A stretch of 64,000 nt of DNA from Streptomyces shenzhenensis (lineage in GTDB: Bacteria > Actinomycetota > Actinomycetes > Streptomycetales > Streptomycetaceae). Below are positions 26,328 through 35,168 of the stretch, in pieces. The translations under genes and the position numbers were made by a program. The stretch spans positions 102,166-166,165 of the forward strand of contig NZ_PENI01000022.1 in assembly GCF_003688995.1 (NCBI RefSeq). The letters run 5' to 3'. How positions within the stretch are numbered: position 1 is the first letter of the stretch; each line of letters begins with the position of its first letter. Below the pieces are notes generated by a model that worked only from the letters and a program-made list of their open reading frames with translations, made no database searches and was not told the origin of the DNA.

Positions 26328-26753
26328 TCAGAAGTCACCCGCGTACAGCAGCTTGCCGTCCTCGCCGAAGACGCTGACTCGCCCGCGTCCGGTTTCGCTG
26401 TTGGTCCAGTTTGCGAATGCGATTGCGATCAGCTTGCCGTTCTCGGGCGTAGCCCGTGCGCCGTAGAGGCTTGTGGCAATGAACGCACGGTCACTGCCCT
26501 TCTCCCAGTCTCCGAAAACGCGCTCGATCGCATCCGCCAGTGGATAGATGGTGCCGTCGTCAGCCCGCGCAAGAAGAAACGACCGTGCAGCCTTCTTCGA
26601 TACCGCAGGGTCGTCATCGGGAGGCAGCGTGGAAACGGTGATGACGTCGTTGGGAGCAGGCTTGTGGACCCACGGGGCGTCGCACCCGGTCATCACGACA
26701 GCTCCGACCGCCGCAACAACAAGAAAAAGGGCAGTAATCGCCTTCTTACGCAT
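26328..26753 (-). CDS. Small lipoprotein of unknown function
   Basis: 141 residues from ATG 26753, chosen for the GGAGG 5 nt upstream. MRKKAITALFLVVAAVGAVVMTGCD is a lipoprotein signal with lipobox MTGC, so the protein should be anchored outside the membrane. The mature part has an acidic stretch LPPDDDPAVSKKAARSF and a beta-rich end (AFANWTNSETGRGRVSVFGEDG). No family was recognised. Its base composition is visibly less GC-rich than its neighbours, hinting at acquisition. Convergent with the D-aminopeptidase (41 bp apart). Confidence 0.72.
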   Translation of the reverse strand: MRKKAITALFLVVAAVGAVVMTGCDAPWVHKPAPNDVITVSTLPPDDDPAVSKKAARSFLLARADDGTIYPLADAIERVFGDWEKGSDRAFIATSLYGARATPENGKLIAIAFANWTNSETGRGRVSVFGEDGKLLYAGDF

Positions 26754-26882
26754 GTAAGCCTCCATACGTGAGTGCCACCTGTGAATGCACGACGTCTGAT
26801 GATGTGGATCACACAACCGCCTCACCGAGGGCAGGAAAAGTAAATTTGCAGCCAACCTATTGAGGCCGTCTCGTGCGGTCCC

Positions 26883-27521
26883 TCAGCCCGACAGCTTCGC
26901 CAGCCACGGGTGCCCGGGGTGCATCCGCTCCAGCCACTCGTCGAGGAAGTCCCGCCGTCTCCGGTCCAACAGCGGCAGCACCGCGTCGAAGTCCGCCTGA
27001 TCTTTGGGGCGCGGCGCCTTCGCTTTGAACAGCAGCACCAACTCCGGTACCAGATAGGGGATCCCGTCCGCCGTCCGCTCGATGATGGCGTCGTACGGCA
27101 GCCGCAGGCTCTCGTTCCGTCGGCAGATCCACGTCCCGCCTTCGTGCGGCTCACGGAACACGTCACACAGGAACTGGCCACTTCCCGGGTCCCTGAGCCA
27201 GGTCTGGTGTGTGCTCGCCAGCACCTCGGCTCCCGCCCCCGCCCAGACCCGTCCCGAACCCACCGCGTCCCACACATACTCGGCAAAGCGGCCCCGAATC
27301 TCCGGGAATCCCGCCGCGGGCACCGCAATCTCCAGATCGCCGTGCGGCCGGGACTGCTCACCGCGGAACAGATCCAGCGCCCACCCCGCCGCAACGCACC
27401 AGGGCGCACAGACCCCGCCCAGCCGCTCCGCGACCTGTTCCGGACGCCAGGCGTCCGCCCAGCGGGCATTCAGTTCGTCCACGTCGAGCACGGCGCCACC
27501 GGGCGGCAGGGAGTCGTTCAT
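26883..27521 (-). CDS. Nucleotidyltransferase-fold protein (AadB/LinB-like)
   Basis: 212 residues from ATG 27521; a GTG 6 bp upstream is possible. The segment CVAAGWALDLFRGEQSRPHGDLEIAV matches the aminoglycoside-2''-adenylyltransferase-like family, in which the HxDLE-type motif carries the catalytic acidic residues. A later LPYDAIIERTADGIPYLVPELVLLFKAK is also typical. Many such genes in actinomycetes have no demonstrated resistance function. Confidence 0.75.
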   Translation of the reverse strand: MNDSLPPGGAVLDVDELNARWADAWRPEQVAERLGGVCAPWCVAAGWALDLFRGEQSRPHGDLEIAVPAAGFPEIRGRFAEYVWDAVGSGRVWAGAGAEVLASTHQTWLRDPGSGQFLCDVFREPHEGGTWICRRNESLRLPYDAIIERTADGIPYLVPELVLLFKAKAPRPKDQADFDAVLPLLDRRRRDFLDEWLERMHPGHPWLAKLSG

Positions 27522-27575
27522 CGGCACAACGTACCGCCGCCACAGACCGCCCCGATCGCCGGAAGGGCAGCCGCG

Positions 27576-28514
27576 TCAGCTGAAGGTACGGCGGTAGGTG
27601 TTCGGGCTGACGCCGGTCGTGCGCTTGAAGCGGTCGCGGAAAGCGGTGGGCGACCCAAAACCGACCTGGTCGGCGATGCGCTCGACGGAGTGGCTCGTGG
27701 TCTCCAGGAGGTGCTGGGCCTGGCGGATACGGGCACGGTGCAGCCACTGGAGCGGAGTGGTGCCGGTCTGCTCACGGAAGCGCCGGATCAGGGTCCGGGT
27801 GCTGGTCCCGGCGTGGGCCGCGATGTCGGCGAGGCTGAGGTCGTGGCCCAGGTTGTTCTGCAGCCAGGTCAGCAGGGGTTCGAGGGCGGAGCCCTGCGGC
27901 GTGGGCGCGTAGTCGTGGACGATGAACTGCGCCTGCCCGCCCTCGCGTTCGAGAGGCATGACGGCGAGGCGCGCCGCGTAGGCGGCCACGGCCGAACCGT
28001 AGTCGCTGCGGATCATGTGCAGGCACAGGTCCAGGCCCGCGGCGGCGCCGGCCGAGGTGAGGATCTGCCCGTTGTCGACATACAGGACGTCCGGGTCCAC
28101 CGTGACGGCCGGGTAGGTGTCGGCCAGGAGGTCGGCCGCGATCCAGTGGGTGGTGGCCCGCAGGCCGTCGAGGAGCCCGGTGGCGGCCAGGGGAAAGGTG
28201 CCCACGCAGATGGAGGCGATCCGCGTGCCCTCCTCGGCCGCCGCACGCAACGCGTCTCGGACCGCGGGTGTGAGCGGGGCGGCGGGGGTGGCCGTACCGG
28301 GCACGATGATGGTGTCCGCGCCCTTGAGCCCCTCAAGGCCCCACGGCGCGCGCAGGGTGAAGGTGCCCGCGTCGATCTCCGGCCGTTCGGCGCAGATGCG
28401 GATCTGGTAGCCCGGGCGTCCGTCCGGGAGGCGGGTACGGGTGAAGACCTCGATCGGGGTGGACAGGTCGAACGGGATCACCTGGTCCAGGGCGAGAACG
28501 GCGACGGTGTGCAT
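27576..28514 (-). CDS. GlxA-type AraC regulator (DJ-1/PfpI plus AraC HTH)
   Basis: 312 residues from ATG 28514. The N-terminal DJ-1/PfpI domain (about 1-180; ASICVGTFPLAATGLLDG) keeps the nucleophile-elbow cysteine position, and the C-terminal AraC domain (about 215-312) has two HTHs ending GFGSPTAFRDRFKRTTGVSP. It is divergent from a stand-alone DJ-1/PfpI gene and likely controls it. Confidence 0.88.
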   Translation of the reverse strand: MHTVAVLALDQVIPFDLSTPIEVFTRTRLPDGRPGYQIRICAERPEIDAGTFTLRAPWGLEGLKGADTIIVPGTATPAAPLTPAVRDALRAAAEEGTRIASICVGTFPLAATGLLDGLRATTHWIAADLLADTYPAVTVDPDVLYVDNGQILTSAGAAAGLDLCLHMIRSDYGSAVAAYAARLAVMPLEREGGQAQFIVHDYAPTPQGSALEPLLTWLQNNLGHDLSLADIAAHAGTSTRTLIRRFREQTGTTPLQWLHRARIRQAQHLLETTSHSVERIADQVGFGSPTAFRDRFKRTTGVSPNTYRRTFS

Positions 28515-28563
28515 GGCGAGAACATATCTGCCCGCCGGGCGAGAGCAACCCGTTCCGCTCCCT

Positions 28564-28617
28564 GATAAGTGCCCCTTGCCCAGGTTCAGAGCGCTTGCGG
28601 CGGGCCTTGGCACTATC
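28564..28617. promoter_or_regulatory. Inverted repeat between glxA-like and DJ-1 genes
   Basis: GATAAGTGCC (28564-28573) and GGCACTATC (28609-28617) are inverted near-copies about 45 bp apart in the 210-bp divergent intergenic region. The spacing would allow looped binding by an AraC-type dimer. Confidence 0.35.
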
Positions 28618-28724
28618 CCGTTGAAGAGTGTCACTCATGCCACTGGGGAACGGGAGGGGGAGCACATACCTTCGGAGGCGTCCCTGGCACGGGGCCGGCT
28701 CGCCCTCACCCGAAGGAACTCTCC

Positions 28725-29414
28725 ATGCACGCCCAGATCGTCCTGTTCGACGGCTTCGACCCGCTCGACGTCGTCGCCCCCTACGAAGCGCTGTACGCCG
28801 GCGGTACCGCTTCCGGGGGCGCGGTGAGCGTGGAGCTGGTCTCCGCGGAAGGGGCGCGCGAGGTGGTCAGCGGCACCGGGGGTCTGACGCTGCGCGCCAC
28901 CGCCGCCCTCGATCCCTCGCGCGCGTGCCTGATCGTGGTCCCCGGTGCCTCGGGCCGTGTCGGCGAGCCCGGGGAGGTCCCCGACCAGGATGCGGGCGAC
29001 GGGGAGTGGCGGCAGGACGAGTTCATCCCCGTCCTGCTGGGCCGGACCCTGAACACCGAACTGCCGGCGCTGCTGAAGGCGGCCATGGCCAACCCCGATG
29101 TGACGGTCAGCACTGTGTGCGGTGGCTCGCTCGTCCTGGCCATGGCGGGCCTGCTGGAGGGCCGCCATGCCACGACGCACCACATGGGCCTGGACATGCT
29201 CGACGCCACCGGCGCCCACGCGGTACGGGCGCGCATCGTCGACGACGGCGACCTCGTCAGCGGCGCCAGCGTCATCTCCGGGCTCGACCTGGCGCTGTAT
29301 CTGCTGGAGCGGGAGGTGGGGCCGCGCGTCGCACACGCCGTGGAGGAACTGTTCGCCCATGAGCGCCGGGGCACCGTCTGGCGCGAGCAGGGCCCGGTGC
29401 CCGTCGGTCTCTGA
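28725..29414 (+). CDS. DJ-1/PfpI family protein
   Basis: 229 residues from ATG 28725 (GAAGGAA upstream). The class I glutamine-amidotransferase-like fold is seen with STVCGGSLVLAMAGLL carrying the conserved cysteine, followed by TTHHMGLDML. An insertion around 85-105 (GEVPDQDAGDGEW) makes it longer than simple DJ-1 proteins. Isonitrile hydratases and glyoxalase III-type enzymes belong to this family; the substrate is open. First gene of a small operon with three short genes. Confidence 0.82.
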   Translation: MHAQIVLFDGFDPLDVVAPYEALYAGGTASGGAVSVELVSAEGAREVVSGTGGLTLRATAALDPSRACLIVVPGASGRVGEPGEVPDQDAGDGEWRQDEFIPVLLGRTLNTELPALLKAAMANPDVTVSTVCGGSLVLAMAGLLEGRHATTHHMGLDMLDATGAHAVRARIVDDGDLVSGASVISGLDLALYLLEREVGPRVAHAVEELFAHERRGTVWREQGPVPVGL

Positions 29415-29512
29415 CCGTGGGCCGTACGCACACCCACGGCCCGCAGCACACCCGCCGCCCCCTTCCTGTCCACCCCTCCTCACTCGCACACACCGTAAGG
29501 AAGAACAGCAGC

Positions 29513-29833
29513 ATGTCCGTCGAAGGCATCTGGGACCTGTCCATCTCCACGCCCATCGGCAGAATCAAGGCCGCGGTCGATCTCCGGCGCGAGGACGGGG
29601 TCCTGACCGGCGTCGCCCACGGAGCGGGCGAGGAGGTTCCCCTCGGCAATGTCGTCCTCGACGACGACCGGCTGACGTGGGATCAGGCCATCACCAAGCC
29701 CCTGCGGCTGAACCTGGCCTTCGACGTGACGGTCGACGGCGACACCGTGCAGGGGACCTCCAAGGCCGGACGCATGCCGGCATCGAAGGTCACCGGCGAG
29801 CGGCGTACGGTTCGAGCGGCGGCGGAGCGCTGA
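29513..29833 (+). CDS. Conserved-looking small beta-rich protein
   Basis: 106 residues from ATG 29513, behind AAGGAAGAA. It reads MSVEGIWDLSISTPIGRI and alternates short strands and turns (VLDDDRLTWDQ, FDVTVDGDTVQGTSKAGRMPAS), suggesting a small beta-barrel of the kind seen in actinobacterial proteins that follow membrane or oxidoreductase genes. No catalytic motif. The stop is 1 bp from the start of the next gene, so it is co-translated with the two membrane proteins. Confidence 0.72.
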   Translation: MSVEGIWDLSISTPIGRIKAAVDLRREDGVLTGVAHGAGEEVPLGNVVLDDDRLTWDQAITKPLRLNLAFDVTVDGDTVQGTSKAGRMPASKVTGERRTVRAAAER

Positions 29834-29834
29834 C

Positions 29835-30344
29835 GTGACGAAGTTCCTCCTCTCCGTGCACGTCCTGGCCGCTGTGCTGGCCATCGGACCGGTGACCGTC
29901 GCCGCCAGCATGTTCCCCAAGGCGCTGCGCCACGCGCACAGCGAACCGGGTGCCCCTGAGCCGCTCACGACCCTGCGCATGCTGCACCGCATCTGCCGTG
30001 TCTACGCGGTCTTCGGCCTCGCGGTGCCCGTCTTCGGGTTCGCCACCGCGAGCAGCCTCGGCGTCCTCGGCGATGCGTGGCTCATCACCTCGATCGTCCT
30101 GACCGCTGTGGCCGCCGGCATTCTGGCCCTGTTGATCCTGCCGACCCAGGAGGCGGCCCTGGCAGCGGCGGAGGCGTCCGGCACCGGCACCCCGGTACCC
30201 AACGACGACTCCCCCGAACCAGGCTCCGGCTCCGGCTCGCGCGTACCGGGCCGCCTGGCCATGCTCACCGGCATCTTCAACCTGCTGTGGGCCACGGTCA
30301 CGGTCCTGATGATCATCCGCCCCGGCTCCACCACAGGAGCATGA
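29835..30344 (+). CDS. DUF2269-like four-helix membrane protein
   Basis: 169 residues from GTG 29835. Four hydrophobic helices are visible (about 3-25, 55-75, 80-102, 145-163). The first carries FLLSVHVLAAVLAIGP, with a histidine typical of DUF2269-type heme-copper-like small membrane proteins. A Pro/Ser/Gly-rich cytoplasmic loop sits between helices 3 and 4. Function unknown. Confidence 0.7.
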   Translation: MTKFLLSVHVLAAVLAIGPVTVAASMFPKALRHAHSEPGAPEPLTTLRMLHRICRVYAVFGLAVPVFGFATASSLGVLGDAWLITSIVLTAVAAGILALLILPTQEAALAAAEASGTGTPVPNDDSPEPGSGSGSRVPGRLAMLTGIFNLLWATVTVLMIIRPGSTTGA

Positions 30345-30643
30345 CCGTGCATCTGCGACCCCTGCGCATCGCGGCGCACACAGAGTTCGTCTCCCTGATC
30401 GTCATGCTGGCGAATCTCGCCACCGCCCACCTCAAACCCATCTCCTCCCTGATGGGCCCCACCCACGGCTGCGCCTACCTGTTCGTCGTGATCGCGACCT
30501 GGCGCCTCAAGCAGACGGCGACCGCCGCCAAGGCCGTCGCCATCATCCCCGGCATCGGCGGTCTCCTCGCCCTGCGACTGCTCGACCGCACCCGCACCGC
30601 GAAGGGCGCGCCGTCCGAGGAGACGGTGGACCTGAGGTCGTAG
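30341..30643 (+). CDS. DUF3817-like small membrane protein
   Basis: 100 residues. ATG overlaps the preceding stop as ATGA. Three helices with the pattern LRIAAHTEFVSLIVML, GPTHGCAYLFVVIATW and a final IGGLLALRL match the DUF3817 layout (E in helix 1, GPxHG at the start of helix 2). Function unknown. Last gene of the DJ-1 operon, convergent with the hydrolase gene. Confidence 0.68.
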   Translation: MTVHLRPLRIAAHTEFVSLIVMLANLATAHLKPISSLMGPTHGCAYLFVVIATWRLKQTATAAKAVAIIPGIGGLLALRLLDRTRTAKGAPSEETVDLRS

Positions 30644-30650
30644 CGGCCGG

Positions 30651-31340
30651 TCATCGTCCGGCGCGGTATGTCTCCAGGCGGTCGGCCAGTTCCTTCGGGT
30701 GGCCGAGCATGGGGCAGTGGTCGCCGGGCATCTCGTCCGGCGGGAAGCCAAGCCGCTCGGCGACCGTCCTACGCATGAACTCGGCGGGGAAGAAGCGGTC
30801 GTCGGACGACATCAGGAACCTGGTCGGCACCTCGGGCCAGGCGTTCAGCGGCCACGGCTCGCCGAAGGGGGCCGGCGCCTGGTTCCGCTGGTGCTCCGCC
30901 AGAAACTCGGCGGCCAGGGCGGCCGGGGTGTCGTGCAGGACAAGGGAGAGCGGATCTTCCTCGTCACCCTCCGCGACACCTCGGCGGCGGTCGGATTCCT
31001 GCCGGGCCGGGCCGTAACCCGTGTTGTCCCACCACTGACCCGGTGATTCGCCCGGGGCCGGAACCTGGGCCTGGAGCATGACCAGCAGGTCCACCGGCGC
31101 CCGGTCGCACACCAGTGGACCGGTAAAACCGCCGAACGAGTGGGCGACGACAATGAGATCAGTGCGGCCGCCGATCGCCTCGACCACCGTGTCCGTGTAC
31201 TCCGCGAGCCCGGCCGACGCGTCGTCACACGGCAGGTCCGGTGCGACGACCTCATGGCCCCGATCGCGCAACTGGGCAGCCAGCGGCCCCCAGTACCACG
31301 CGTCGACAGCCGCGGCATGAACCAATACATACGTCGCCAC
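30651..31340 (-). CDS. Alpha/beta hydrolase
   Basis: 229 residues from GTG 31340 (VATYVLVHAAAVDAWYW), the usual beginning of this small esterase-like subgroup. The nucleophile elbow is AHSFGGFTG, the acid is probably in FLMSSDDRFFP, and the histidine in MPGDHCPMLGHP. Cytoplasmic. Substrate unknown. Confidence 0.83.
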   Translation of the reverse strand: MATYVLVHAAAVDAWYWGPLAAQLRDRGHEVVAPDLPCDDASAGLAEYTDTVVEAIGGRTDLIVVAHSFGGFTGPLVCDRAPVDLLVMLQAQVPAPGESPGQWWDNTGYGPARQESDRRRGVAEGDEEDPLSLVLHDTPAALAAEFLAEHQRNQAPAPFGEPWPLNAWPEVPTRFLMSSDDRFFPAEFMRRTVAERLGFPPDEMPGDHCPMLGHPKELADRLETYRAGR

Positions 31341-31397
31341 AGAACGGTACCTTCCACCCGTCGGTGCTCCCTGCACCGCGCGCGAGTCTACGTATCG

Positions 31398-32048
31398 TCA
31401 TCTCCGGGAGGTCGTCACCTCGCCGGTCCAGAGAGATGCGCGGTACCCGCCGGGCACGGCCGCTGACCAGCGCGTAGACAATGGCTGAGCGGCAGCGGCC
31501 AGTCCGGCGGCCCCCAGGGCGAGGGCCGCGACGAAGGCCGGTAGGTGTGTGGGCTCGTGGAGTGGCCATGCCCAGCTTGCAGGGGTCCCGTGGCGAACAC
31601 CGAAGGCTGCGCAGGCGATCGGGAAGAGAGTGACGCTCGTGGCGGCGATGTGCAGGCTGGTGAAGGTGCGCAGCAGCAGGGCGAGTCCGAGGTAGCCCAG
31701 GAAGTTGCGGGCCATGCCCGCGGCGAGGATATGGCCGGTCATGGACGACACGAGCCGGCCCCCGGCCAGCATCAGTACGGCGCAGGCCGCCATGAACGCG
31801 GTGTCCCACAGTCTTACGGTTCGTACGGCGGTCACTTCGATGGCGCTGCCGCCGCGGGACTGCCCGTACAGGATGAGGCACACCGGTGCGAGCGGCAGCA
31901 GGAACGGCAGAGGGAACGCGAAGGAGACTCGGCCGACCACGACCGGCACGGGTACCTGGACGGAATCGGCGACGGCACCAAGGACCAGGCAGGCGGCGAG
32001 GCCGGCGCAGACCGCGGGTACCCGGCGCACGTGAAGCCACCAGTCCAT
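31398..32048 (-). CDS. Integral membrane protein of an ABC transporter operon
   Basis: 216 residues with about six hydrophobic helices and conserved-looking RNFLGYLGLALLLRTFTS. It begins MDWWLHVRRVPAV. It follows the larger permease by 39 bp on the same strand, which itself overlaps the ATPase gene, so it is probably a second membrane subunit of that exporter. Confidence 0.68.
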   Translation of the reverse strand: MDWWLHVRRVPAVCAGLAACLVLGAVADSVQVPVPVVVGRVSFAFPLPFLLPLAPVCLILYGQSRGGSAIEVTAVRTVRLWDTAFMAACAVLMLAGGRLVSSMTGHILAAGMARNFLGYLGLALLLRTFTSLHIAATSVTLFPIACAAFGVRHGTPASWAWPLHEPTHLPAFVAALALGAAGLAAAAQPLSTRWSAAVPGGYRASLWTGEVTTSRR

Positions 32049-32087
32049 GAATGTTCTCTCTCTGTCGGTTGGCTCGTGGTGGCGTGC

Positions 32088-33305
32088 TCAGTAGCGGGCG
32101 GGGTCGAGGACGGGCCGCAGGTCGCACCGGGTGAGCGTCCTCGCATTCCGCTGGAACCAGGCCAGTTGGGCCGACCGGGGACGTTCGAGAACGCGGGTGG
32201 CGACCTCGACGTTCTCTGGGACGTAACGAGACGCGACGACCTGGGAGTCCACTCCCGCGGTGAGGGTGAGCCAGGCATCGAGCGGCCCGGAAGCGTCACT
32301 TCCCGGCCAGTCACCGTATGTGGCGCATGCCGGAGTGCCTTGGGGCAGAGCACTCTGTGCGACAAGGGCGCGGATGTCATCGGATGCCGGCATGGAAGTC
32401 CACGGCGACAGCTCCGGAGCGGTGGTGACACCGAGGGCAGCCAGCCGGGTGTGTGCGTCCGTTGCCCATTCGACGATGTCCGCGGCGGCGTGCTCCTGTT
32501 CGGGCCAGAGGCACACCCGTGGCCGCGTGTCCGAGCAGGTGCGCAAGGTGGTGGGCCGGGATGCGGCCGCGCTGTACCCGAGGGGATGGACGATCCACGC
32601 CGCGACGGTGACCACAACGGCCAGCACGACCGGGGCCAGGATCCGCAGACCACGCTGCCGTACCGTCACCAGCCGGGCGGCAAGGAGCAGGCCGATCGAG
32701 ACCAGCGCGGGTGCCAGAATGCTGCGGGGCGCCGCTACTTGGTCGAGCTCGCAGCACTCGGCAAGGTTCGTGCCGTTCAGCTGCCGGACCCAGAAGACGT
32801 TCAGCGCCGCCGGGTAGGCCATCCACACGAAGCTGCCGACCAGCGCCACGGGAACGGCCAGCAGCCGGGGCAGGTTGAGTCCGATGACGTATCCGACGGC
32901 GGTGTGCGCCGCGACGACCAGCAGCTCCATACCGATCACGGCCACGGCGCTCCGGCCGGGACTGCCTGCGGCCTGTGGCAGCAGCAGACCGAGGGACAGC
33001 GCCACCGCGAGGACCCCCAGGACGAGCGTGGGTGTCAGGACGGCGAGTGACACCCGGCTGAAGGTCCGCACGGGCGCCCCTTGCAGAGCCCTGGACCGCC
33101 GGACGCGCAGCCCTTCCCAGGCGGCGCAGGCGGCCACTGCCGGTGCTGTCCAGACCAGGAGAAAGGTGCTGTGTGCGGCAACCGATTCCCAGTACCCGTC
33201 GGTGACCAGTTCGGTGACATTGCCGCTGTAGGCGAGCAACCACAGGATCAGCAGAATGCCGATGCGGGGAGCGATGGACACCCGCAGCACGGTGCGCCAC
33301 GGCAT
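32088..33305 (-). CDS. ABC transporter permease with C-terminal soluble domain
   Basis: 405 residues from ATG 33305 (AGGAGG 7 nt upstream); a GTG at 33311 overlapping the ATPase stop as GTGA would add two residues. Six or seven helices occupy about 1-245. The remaining ~160 residues are soluble and probably outside the membrane, with three cysteines (LRTCSDTRPRVCLWPEQ, PACATYG). Such a permease with a WPE-containing extracytoplasmic domain is known from Streptomyces ABC clusters of unknown substrate. Confidence 0.72.
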   Translation of the reverse strand: MPWRTVLRVSIAPRIGILLILWLLAYSGNVTELVTDGYWESVAAHSTFLLVWTAPAVAACAAWEGLRVRRSRALQGAPVRTFSRVSLAVLTPTLVLGVLAVALSLGLLLPQAAGSPGRSAVAVIGMELLVVAAHTAVGYVIGLNLPRLLAVPVALVGSFVWMAYPAALNVFWVRQLNGTNLAECCELDQVAAPRSILAPALVSIGLLLAARLVTVRQRGLRILAPVVLAVVVTVAAWIVHPLGYSAAASRPTTLRTCSDTRPRVCLWPEQEHAAADIVEWATDAHTRLAALGVTTAPELSPWTSMPASDDIRALVAQSALPQGTPACATYGDWPGSDASGPLDAWLTLTAGVDSQVVASRYVPENVEVATRVLERPRSAQLAWFQRNARTLTRCDLRPVLDPARY

Positions 33306-33307
33306 GT

Positions 33308-34051
33308 TCACACCTCCTCCTCGACCAGGCCTGCGTAGGCGGCCTCGGCTCGGCGCTCCTGCGCGACCTCACCGGGCGCCAGGTCGAGAAAGGAGACGGT
33401 GGACCCCTGGAAGAGAAGGTGTCCCTGGTCGAGGAGGACGACCGAGTCGTAGCTGTCCGCCAGATCCTCCGTCTGATGGGTGGAGACCACGAAGCTCGCC
33501 TGATCCTTGAGATCGTCCAGGAGGGAGCGGAACACCTTCCGCTGTGCCGGGTCGAGTCCGGCGGTCGGTTCGTCCATCAGTACCACCCGCGCGGAGTGCA
33601 CCAGCGTCTGGGCGATACCGAGGCGCCGTAACTGGCCTCCTGACAGCTGGGCGGCGGAGCGTTCGGCAAGCTCCCGCAGTCCGACCCGCTCGATCGCCTC
33701 CAGAGAACGGTCCCATGCGTCCCGCCGCGACAGGCCCTTGAGCCAGCCGGCATACGCCGCCTGCTCCCTGACCCGCAGCCCTGGAACGGGAGTCACCTGC
33801 TGCGGCAGCCAGCCGACCTGCCGTCGGTACCGCTTCAGATCGCGTCGCCTGCGGGTGTCGAGGTCGCCGAGCGTCACGCTGCCCGCGCGGGGTCTGAGCG
33901 CGGATGCGAGAAGTGCCAGCAACGTCGACTTCCCGGCGCCGTTCGGGCCGAGGAGCACGACACACCCTGACGGCAGGTCGAGCGTCAGGTCGTCGAGGAC
34001 GAGATCCCGGCGCCGGTATCCGAAGGAGCAGCGCGAGAGGTGGATGGTCAT
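33308..34051 (-). CDS. ABC transporter ATP-binding protein
   Basis: 247 residues. Walker A is GPNGAGKST (35-43), the Q-loop is in GWLPQQ, the signature is LSGGQLRRLG (about 136), Walker B is VVLMDEPTAGLDP and the switch histidine is in VVSTHQTEDL. Complete nucleotide-binding domain of the short exporter type. First gene of the three-gene ABC operon. Confidence 0.9.
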   Translation of the reverse strand: MTIHLSRCSFGYRRRDLVLDDLTLDLPSGCVVLLGPNGAGKSTLLALLASALRPRAGSVTLGDLDTRRRRDLKRYRRQVGWLPQQVTPVPGLRVREQAAYAGWLKGLSRRDAWDRSLEAIERVGLRELAERSAAQLSGGQLRRLGIAQTLVHSARVVLMDEPTAGLDPAQRKVFRSLLDDLKDQASFVVSTHQTEDLADSYDSVVLLDQGHLLFQGSTVSFLDLAPGEVAQERRAEAAYAGLVEEEV

Positions 34052-34213
34052 TCTGGCCTTCTGCCGACTTCCGTGAGAGGCGTGGCCCGCGGAAGGCCCG
34101 GGGCCGCCGACAGTCCGATTGCTGTCACTGGCGGGTGCGGACGCTGTCGGCGTTGAGCCTAGTGGAGACCGTCGCGGTGCTGCTGGCAGTCGCGGAGGAT
34201 CTTGCAGCCCTTG

Positions 34214-34237
34214 ATAGGCAAGTCACCACTTGCCTAT
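34214..34237. promoter_or_regulatory. Perfect 10-bp inverted repeat upstream of the VOC gene
   Basis: ATAGGCAAGT and ACTTGCCTAT are separated by CACC. The site lies 42 bp upstream of the VOC start and has the size of a MarR/HxlR or TetR operator. No regulator of that kind is adjacent. The remainder of 34052-34279 shows no gene. Confidence 0.6.
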
Positions 34238-34279
34238 GGTGGTGACTCTGGCGGACGCCCCGACACCGGAGAGCACCCC

Positions 34280-34666
34280 ATGAAGATCCACCTGTCCAGC
34301 GTGTTCGTCGATGACCAGGAAAAGGCCCTGCGCTTCTATACCGATGTGCTGGGTTTCGTGAAGAAGCACGACATCCCGCTGGGCGAGGACCGGTGGCTGA
34401 CCGTGGTCTCGCCGGAAGAGCCCAACGGGACCGAGCTGCTGCTGGAGCCCTCTGGCCATCCCGCGGTGCAGCCCTACAAGACGGCTCTGGTCCAGGACGG
34501 CATCCCGGCCGCCTCCTTCGCCGTGGACGACGTACAGGCGGAGTCCGACCGGCTGCGCGCGCTCGGGGTGCGCTTCACCCAGGAGCCGCTGGCGATGGGT
34601 ACGGTCACCACCGCTGTTCTGGACGACACCTGCGGCAACCTGATCCAGATCGTGCACAGCAAGTAG
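34280..34666 (+). CDS. VOC (glyoxalase/dioxygenase-fold) protein
   Basis: 128 residues from ATG 34280 (GGAGAG upstream). Two beta-alpha-beta-beta-beta modules: MKIHLSSVFVDDQEKALRFYTDVLGF and AASFAVDDVQAESDRLRALGV. The metal ligands of the superfamily would be H4, E62-like in TELLLE, and the late DTCGNLIQI acidic/Q position; the last ligand glutamate is not obvious. Substrate unknown. Confidence 0.83.
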   Translation: MKIHLSSVFVDDQEKALRFYTDVLGFVKKHDIPLGEDRWLTVVSPEEPNGTELLLEPSGHPAVQPYKTALVQDGIPAASFAVDDVQAESDRLRALGVRFTQEPLAMGTVTTAVLDDTCGNLIQIVHSK

Positions 34667-34703
34667 CCGTATGCAGCGACCGGCGCGGTGCCGGGCCGCG
34701 GGC

Positions 34704-35150
34704 TCAGGTGAGGGCGGTGGCCAGCAGGGCGAAGGCGGCGATGATGACGGCGACGCGGACGTAGTGGAGGCGGTCCCAGCGGTTCATCTGCTGCTTCCAG
34801 TCGGCGGGCCGGTTGTCGGCGGTCCACGTCCTGCCCCGGTTGTTGATCGGGACGAGCAGCAGGATCGACATGATCACACTGAGGATGAGCAGCGCGGCGG
34901 CGGTGACGACGAGGCCGGCGCCGTGGTGGTGCCATCCGGCGACGGCCCAGACCGCGACGAGGACGAGCGAGGTGATGTACCAGACCGGCATCACGGCGCC
35001 GAGCAGCCGAGCCCCGTGGCTGCGGCCACGCAGGGCGCTGTCGTCGGGGAGGCCGTCGAGGATCGGGTTGACGAAGAAGGCGACGGAGAACTCCACCCCC
35101 ACCATCACGCCGACGACCACGGTGGTGAAGATCTCGAGTGCGCTGAGCAT
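34704..35150 (-). CDS. DUF1772 (anthrone oxygenase-like) membrane protein
   Basis: 148 residues, four hydrophobic helices. It starts MLSALEIFTTVVVGVMVGVEFSVAFFVNP and has NNRGRTWTADNRPADWKQQMNRWDRLHYVR, typical of DUF1772, a family that includes anthrone oxygenases. Divergent from a TetR gene with paired CTAG palindromes between them, so it is probably repressed by that protein and induced by a small lipophilic or aromatic compound. Confidence 0.82.
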   Translation of the reverse strand: MLSALEIFTTVVVGVMVGVEFSVAFFVNPILDGLPDDSALRGRSHGARLLGAVMPVWYITSLVLVAVWAVAGWHHHGAGLVVTAAALLILSVIMSILLLVPINNRGRTWTADNRPADWKQQMNRWDRLHYVRVAVIIAAFALLATALT

Positions 35151-35168
35151 GATGACCCCTCCTAGGAT

